Source: Cruorifilaria tuberocauda
Taxonomy: Eukaryota; Nematoda; Chromadorea; Rhabditida; Onchocercidae
Direction: 5' to 3'
Length of the DNA stretch: 64,000 nucleotides
Assembly (NCBI GenBank): GCA_013365365.1
Contig: JABVXU010000063.1
Span: 124,001 to 188,000 of the forward strand
Part shown: piece by piece, positions 57,304 to 64,000 of the stretch
How positions within the stretch are numbered: the first letter of the stretch is position 1
How the letters are laid out: each line of letters starts with the position of its first letter
Notes under the pieces: generated by a model
What the model was told of the DNA's origin: nothing
Seen by the model: the letters and a program-made list of their open reading frames with translations, nothing else
The model's database searches: none
Position numbers and translations under genes: made by a program

Positions 57304-60300
57304 GTCCGTGTCTGTGCTGATGATAATGATGACGATTGGATGAAAATTTTATTTGACTTGCTGTGTGTAGACAAGATAAATTGCCGGAAATTTGACGTTC
57401 ATATGTATTTCTTCCACTTTTTCTTCGTCTGATCGAGAAGATCGAGAGTAGAGAAAGAAGAGGAAGAGAAAAAAAGGAGAGAGGAAAAGCTCAATTTCGC
57501 TCAATAATTTTTTTTATCGAGAAAAGAGAAAGATGTTGGGAGATTTTTTTTTGCTTAGCTTATATGCTCATTAATTATAACTGTGCTTAATGAAGCTAAC
57601 TGAAAGGAACTAATACTCAAATTTCCGTTACAACAGAATATTATTGGCAGGTATGAAGTATTGATTTTGATAATTAAGTTGATAGCTGTGTAATCAAATT
57701 GTGCAATGAATTTTCTATTAGTTTAAGCGAAAATTTAAATTAAAGTCTTGAAATTTTATTCTCAATTTATACTCTGCACCTACCAGCTAATTAGTCTGTC
57801 CCTAATTACAACCTTCAATTTTATCATTTAATTAATAGTGATAATTGTAACAATTACAGACATTTGTCCATCGTCCATTCAAGCGTAATAATCTCTCTTC
57901 GATGGAAAAATTATTCATACTTGTCGCATTACTGTCCTTTAAAATATAACAAAAAGGTCATCGACATCATAATTCGATATTTATGCGAATTATTAGTTGG
58001 AAGTCAATAAATATTCATGGTTTAATGTGATGGAAATAATGCATGACATACGACTATGATACGGTATGATATGAATTACTGATAATAATGATAATAACTA
58101 TTAATTAGTAGACTAGTATATAAATTATAGCAATTCATCATTATCGATATCTAAATAAAATTTTAAAATTTTTAGTTAAGAAATATATTAAAATAAATAA
58201 GAAATATTTCTTAAGGTTTGAAACTAATCAAAGTAACTAAAATGGTTTGAATAGTGGGATTTATCAATTTTTGTTCCGGAAAAACAGAATAATCAATGAT
58301 CGGATGGGTGCCCAATACCAATAATATCACTGCAAGTTATCGTTCAAAGGGAAAGCTTATCATCAAGAAAGATCCGACAGATATCATTCCACTGGCTGAG
58401 TCATCCAAATAAAGTGGTGGAACATTTTTCTTTGTAAAAAAAGTGATGACTTCAGATTGTAATAAAAAGAAATGTAGATGATAAGGTGAGCTCAAAGAAA
58501 GGGCATGATCACCTAAAAAATGATAAGACAACTGAGAAAAAAGATAAGATCATTCATTAAATTTGGCTTTTACGAATATTTCAATCAGATGAGTGATTAA
58601 TTTTCTGTCCAATGCATTCTTACGTACCTATCGATGAGTCATCAACGATCATAGATCAGCCGATGATTCATGATACAAATATATGTATTTCTGCTGAAGC
58701 TTTTTTCGAGAGGCTTCGCTCAATGACAAGTTTTACTTCTAAGAAAGTTTAAATAATTTAATTGCGTCAGCAAACTTTGTCTTAAATTTTATTTCAAACA
58801 TATAAGCTTTGTTAAAAAAAAAAGAAATCACTTAAAAATTAATGTTGAATATTTTAAGCGTTATTAAGAATCAGTTATATAACTCAGCCTTACTAAATAT
58901 TACTTGAACAATTGAAAGAAGTAGACAGGTAAATGGTAAAATGGCCTCATCAATAATAAGTCAATATAAATGAAGCATAAAAGAAGGTTAAAAATTAATT
59001 GAAATTAATAAATAGCATTACCTTTTCAGTTCGGCACTTCAAAGAATTGAAATTTCCAAAAATGATTCAACATAAAAAGAAAAGAAGATAGTAGGAAGAT
59101 TCTTATCGACCCATTCTTTCGTTGAACCGAAATTTGAACTATTTGTTGAACCGTTTAAAAAAAAATTTAGGCTTGATAGAAATTTTAGTTCGATAACGTT
59201 AAAACCTGGCAAAACCAATTCAGCTTTAAATTTCACCAAAAAAAGAAAAAGCTGAGAAAGAAAAAAAGCAATTTAGATTTGATTTCCATTCATATAACAA
59301 GCTAACGAATGAAAGCTGACATATTGAAAAATAGTATCTTAAGTGGAATTGTTTTCAATTTTGATGTGAATTTTGCTGTCAGTATTTTCAGTATGGTAAT
59401 GAGACCAATATTGTTTTGATTCAAAAGGGAAGTTCAATGTTTAATTCTGAATTATTAATTTTTTAAGTTAGCCACTGCAAACTTGCAACTAGCAATCACT
59501 TAGAAATATTCAAACTTTTTGAAATAACAGATAGTAAAGCATATTTTTTAGGAGAAATTAATTGAAGTGAGAAGAGAACAGTCAAAATTAGTTGAGACGA
59601 TCTTCTTGAAGCTACCAGAAATTGAGTTCTCCGAAAATAAAAAATTTGAAATTGAGAAATGATTAATAATATATTCGCATACGAATTAAATTCTCACAAA
59701 TCGCGTAATGTGATAAAACTATGCGTGAAAAACCAAATGAGATTTACGACTTCACGTGCGCCAATAAGTTACATTTAGCAATAATCAAATATTTTTATCG
59801 CTGAAGATCGTGTGATAAGCATTGAAAAAAAAGTGAAAGAATTTCAGCTAATATGATGTGAATATTTTAGGAATTGAATTTCTGATAACATTTTTCAACT
59901 TATCTCTCTTATCAGTTGTATAAGCAAACATTTAAAGCTTTGACTAATAACAGTTAAGACTGTTTTGCAATGATGTCAACGTTTTCTAATATTTCATCTA
60001 CTGATAAATGGAAATTCCAGGTTGGTGGGAATTTCAACAAAATGAATGGACAAAATGAAACGAGCAAAAAACTTCATGAAAGGCAATTGATGGAGGGAGA
60101 AAAAATGGAAAAAGTTGGTAAAAACAAAAGACAAAGAAGATATGATTAAGGTGAATTAAATCAATATCATTAACAATGGATTAATTCACTTAACTTAGCT
60201 TAAGTTACTTTCAAAATCAGTATCATCGATCGTTTATGAAAAGCTTTTCTCTTTTTTATAGTCAATCAATTTTATTAAGCTAATCAAAAAAGTTTTATAA

Positions 60301-61190
60301 ACAAAATTAATAGCTTTAACGATTAAATTTTGCACTCTGTGAACACTTAATTAAGCTAATTGCATTAATAATTTTTTTTTTCTACTTCGTTTTCTAAATT
60401 TATATATTTCTAAAGAAATTATATACAGGAAATAAGACTTACAAAAACAAACAATATGGCTGCAATCATTTTCGGAACTCAAAAAAAAGGCGTTAATGCC
60501 ACTGAATTTTTTTCCCTGAATTGGCAGTAAACTTTTTTCACTCGAAAAATTACGTGAGAATTGTTTGATGTCCTTGAAAAGTGTAAAATGGTTTTTTTCA
60601 TTCCATTTCTTTTTTTACTTTCAATGAAAAAGAGTGCTTCTTTCAGGTGTGCTTATGACGCTATGTCTGGAAATATTCAGAGAGTTACTAGTAGATAGCT
60701 ACTAAAACGAAAAGTTATTATCATCTCTATCAGTATTGCTGCTGATAACAATTTCTACCTTTGAAAGTATTTCTATTTTTCGAATATTTTTTCGCTGAAA
60801 AATTTCATTTAAAACCAGTAGAATTTTATAATTATTAGCAATGTATCGATTGAGAATCAAAGCACCTCACTCAATTAACAGTGAATGATTCAACTGATAA
60901 CGAAAATTAGTTATCAATCAGTTAAATATTACTTCTTAATGGCCAGCCAGTAATGAGTAATGAAAAATGAATGTTTGCAAAACATTATTCTGAAACTTTT
61001 TTATTGAATTTGTCATAATTGAACGTCATGATAAGATCGCTGATTGAATAATTTCAGGTATTAAATTAAGGAAACACAAAGATGAAAAGCAAATTTAACT
61101 TGATCATATTCACCTAAGCATTAATCATCCCTTTCACATGGATCATTAGATAAAATGACATGATATGAAATGCTGATGAAATTATTAAAC
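57304..61190. other. gene-poor AT-rich region, part 3
   Basis: No exon with splice signals, no RNA gene and no mobile-element coding sequence was recognised on either strand. Confidence 0.45.
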
Positions 61191-61555
61191 ATTGCAGTTA
61201 TTAAACATTATTAAACATCCCAGAGGGAAGGGGGGCATTTAAGGCAATGCAAATTGCTTTAAAGAATGCACAAATTAGTCCAACCAAAATTGGGTATATC
61301 AATGCACATGGCACTTCAACACTGCTCGGAGATAAAGTTGAGGTAATGGCAATAAAACAGTTATTTGGCAAGCATGCTTATAAAGTACCGGTTTCTTCTA
61401 CTAAGTCTTCTATAGGACACTTACTTGGTGCTGCAGGGAGTGTTGAAGCAATATTTAGCATTCTTGTATTAAATAATGGAATTATCCCCCCAACTTTAAA
61501 TTTGCATAAACCTTCTGATGGATGTGATTTGAACCTTTCATTATATTGCAGTTAT
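61191..61555. repeat. 11-bp direct repeats bracketing the fabF fragment
   Basis: attgcagttat occurs at 61191-61201 and again at 61545-61555, on either side of the bacterial segment. Between the left copy and the fabF homology is a run of duplicated ttattaaacat units copied from adjacent host sequence. This resembles repair-associated duplication at an insertion site. Confidence 0.55.
61220..61537 (+). pseudogene. fabF: fragment of bacterial (Wolbachia-type) 3-oxoacyl-ACP synthase II inserted in the nuclear genome
   Basis: One uninterrupted frame of about 106 codons starting [17 protein letters not shown] matches the C-terminal half of bacterial FabF, the condensing enzyme of type II fatty acid synthesis. 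Two of the three catalytic residues are visible: the His in [13 protein letters not shown] and the His in [15 protein letters not shown]. The part with the nucleophilic cysteine is absent, as is the end of the protein after PSDGCDLNL, so it cannot be an active enzyme. It has no introns and lies far from any host exon. Nematodes have no free-standing FabF of this type in the cytosol; in a filarial genome the obvious donor is the Wolbachia endosymbiont. The absence of stops suggests a fairly recent transfer. Wolbachia origin is inferred from context, not from alignment. A chimeric assembly is the main alternative. Confidence 0.85.
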
Positions 61556-64000
61556 AATTTACATGCACATATATCATATAAAATTAAGCATGAAATACTT
61601 CTTAATATTGGTAATTAGTTTTTTTGCCTTTTATTTAATTATTCATTAAAGTAATTAGTTTAGTATTTACTTCAATATATCTTTCAATAATGCTATTATT
61701 AATTCAATGATCCAACGAAATAGAATCGAATAAATTCAATTTTAACTTTTGCGATCATCAAAAATATGTCACAGAGTTACTGTAACTAGAATTTACAACA
61801 AATTACCATTTATTATTCCTTTGTTGCTTATCCCAAAGCTCTCTGTATATTTCATTTTTAAATTAACATGACATACTACAATAATTTGTATGATTTAATG
61901 GATGAATTATGGACGATGTAATAGTATTGAAGTTAGTTCTATAAGTTTCATGTCAGCAATAAAGTATAAACAAAAATTAATTTATACGACAGATATATCA
62001 TTCGAAATTCAACAATAAAAATTTATAAAATGTTTAATCTTATACCAATTTGAAAAATAAGAAATCAAAGAACAATAACTTAATTGGAAATATTAAACTC
62101 TAGAATAAAAAATTCAACAAAATATTACATTAGCGTCTTTTTGGGAATATATATTTTCATACTTTTATCGATTGTATAATTACTTTTTAAAGATTCTGTA
62201 TCACTCAAAGTAACAAAAAAAGATTGCAAAACTTAAATAATTTAATAGAAATAGAGGGAAAGGAAAAAAAAGATTTTCTTGAGCAAACGAATTCAAGAAA
62301 GTAAGTTTAAAAGCATTTTGCAGAAAAAAGAAGAGCAAAGAACTTCAGAATCAATGCAAATCTATAAAATGATAAATGATAATGCATGAAGAAATTGATT
62401 GTATCTTATCATAGCATTTATTTTGAAATAAGCATTCTTTTTTATTTCATTTTAAACTTAGAGCAGGGAATATAGCTGCGTTAGCATTGCATGTTCCACG
62501 AACAGAAAGCTATTTCAAAATAAACTTTAGGGACTAACATTTGATTGTTTCACTCACTAACTATTAACAATGTATATTTTTTCTGATAAGAGCAGCTATT
62601 TGCTATTCTTCAAAAATTTTTTTGCTAATATTTGAGCATTTTTCACCAAACTGTTAGTATCATTCATAATTTCACCTGTCCAGGTAACTCTATAAACTTA
62701 ATAAATGGCAAAGAATTACTGTAAATAAGTGCATGCTAAATGTAAATTATTTTTAATGGAATATTTCTTCGACGGATTTAATTTATCAATCATTTTGCTT
62801 ATCGTTTCTTAACAATTTTATCATCGCATTCGTTGTTTATGCGATAATAACATAGCTATTTTCCGCTCATTGCATGAAAAATTAAAAAAACAAACAAATG
62901 TTTAACATTAAGCTGACTGCATTCATCCCATTAGTGTTAATTCTGCCTTCCACTCAAGGTAATCATATCACTCAAAAACTTTTTCATCAATCATATTTCC
63001 TTCATAATAAAACTTGCGATGAATATTAGTGATAAAAAAGGACTTCAATAATAAAGTATTATCAAAAAATAATTACCATATCTTGAATCAATTCCAAGCA
63101 GGTCAGTACTAAAATTTGTTAGTAGCACTAATCCAATTAGCCTGTTACAAGCTCAATGAATGCATCATAAAATAACAGTGTGTTTTATTCAAGCACTATT
63201 ATATATATTCAAAATTCTTAAAGGTTATTGAAATATTTTTTTGGGTATGCAGAAAATCGGAAAGTTCATTTAATTCAATTCAAGATTTGGAAAAAGGATG
63301 CGAAGAGAAAAAGCTGAAGGTAAGAGGAATACTAAAAAAGCTATCAAAAAGTGATCTCACAATTGATTCATCCAAAATAACGGAATGTAATCTGCAGTAT
63401 GCCGCAAACTTTTATAGTTTTTTTGCAATTTTATGTTATACATTTGCATAAATCTATTTTATTGATTATTTATAATATAATATTATATAATTTTATAATT
63501 TATTCAGCCTTTTTACCACTGATTTGTTAATAATTCTTGAAAGATAGGGAAATATTTTTGGAGTGAGGAAGAAAAAAGCATTGATCTAATCAATTTGTCA
63601 ATCTGATAACTGATCATATCAAGACTTCATGTATAATGTTAGAAGTTTAGGTCACTTCAAAATATTACGATGTTAACAAAAATATACTCCGGAAAATTTC
63701 CGGAACTTTCGAAACTTATTTAGCAGATAGAATGATAGTCAAGCGAGAGAAAGAAGTGACAACATTTGTGTGAAATATTTTTAGGAAAATTATATTCTTA
63801 AAAATAATTTTGTACGTTATTCTTTCAAATCGTTTTAAATAAACTTGAACTCTTCAAAGTTGAGATATATTTATTTTTCATTTGTAGCTTAATTGCAACT
63901 TTTTTTAAATAATGCAAGGAAGGTATGAGCATTTTTTTTTAAATATATTAAAATAAAATTATTTATATTAACTGTTACGATACTAACATTACGATAATTT
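61556..64000. other. right end of window, no firm gene
   Basis: AT-rich. One candidate signal-peptide exon at 62898-62958 is listed separately; nothing else with coding or RNA character was recognised. Confidence 0.4.
62898..62958 (+). CDS. candidate first exon encoding a signal peptide (gene would continue past window)
   Basis: ATG opens a frame reading MFNIKLTAFIPLVLILPSTQ and ends at a GTAATC donor in phase 1. The peptide has a short basic start, a hydrophobic core and a small polar end, typical of a secretion signal. No phase-compatible second exon with family similarity was found before 64000, so this is speculative. Confidence 0.25.

Noticed and set aside
61538..61618. Extension of the fabF reading frame to the stop at 61616-61618
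   Set aside because: After CDLNL the residues no longer resemble FabF; the frame simply runs into AT-rich host sequence.
63253..63300. Possible second exon of the gene starting at 62898
   Set aside because: The open frame needs two carried-over bases, whereas the first exon supplies one, and no family similarity is visible.

Overview
This window looks like nuclear DNA of a filarial nematode (Onchocercidae). The base composition is very AT-rich. Genes are split into small exons with worm-type TTTCAG acceptors. Several start codons sit 5-12 nt after an acceptor-like AG, as expected for spliced-leader trans-splicing. The gene models are nematode orthologues (RIG-5, a subgroup V astacin, a MAP1 homologue). 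One fragment of a bacterial fabF gene is best explained as old Wolbachia DNA. The species was not identified. All exon models were built by hand from reading frame, splice sites and phase; every multi-exon model below closes in frame.

Layout: 1199-7068 (+) is the 3' part of an MPRIP/Outspread-type coiled-coil gene whose 5' end lies outside the window. It converges on 9110-14434 (-), a complete 15-exon mitochondrial aconitase (aco-2), with a degenerate foldback repeat between them. 16410-25710 (-) is the IgLON/DIP-family cell-adhesion gene rig-5, which has two phase-compatible 3' ends. 28787-29452 (-) is a two-exon cytochrome c oxidase subunit 7C gene. It is divergent from 30806-34921 (+), a secreted or surface protein with four fasciclin (FAS1) domains. 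35987-40973 (+) is an astacin-EGF-CUB-TSP1 metalloprotease of the moulting/cuticle type. It converges on 42764-49834 (-), a compact MAP1/Futsch homologue (maph-1-like). From 49.85 to 61.2 kb I see no gene, only simple repeats and one tandem duplication. At 61220-61537 lies the fabF fragment. The last 2.4 kb holds at most a candidate signal-peptide exon.

Functionally the genes are independent host genes, not an operon: mitochondrial energy metabolism (aco-2, cox7C), neuronal surface and cytoskeleton (rig-5, MAP1, MPRIP-like), and extracellular matrix/cuticle (FAS1, astacin). I did not find an obviously new multi-gene system. The points most worth follow-up are the Wolbachia-to-nucleus insert, the altered splice donor and the Asn-to-Met active-site change in aco-2, the two alternative rig-5 tails, and a dual-frame exon in the MPRIP-like gene.
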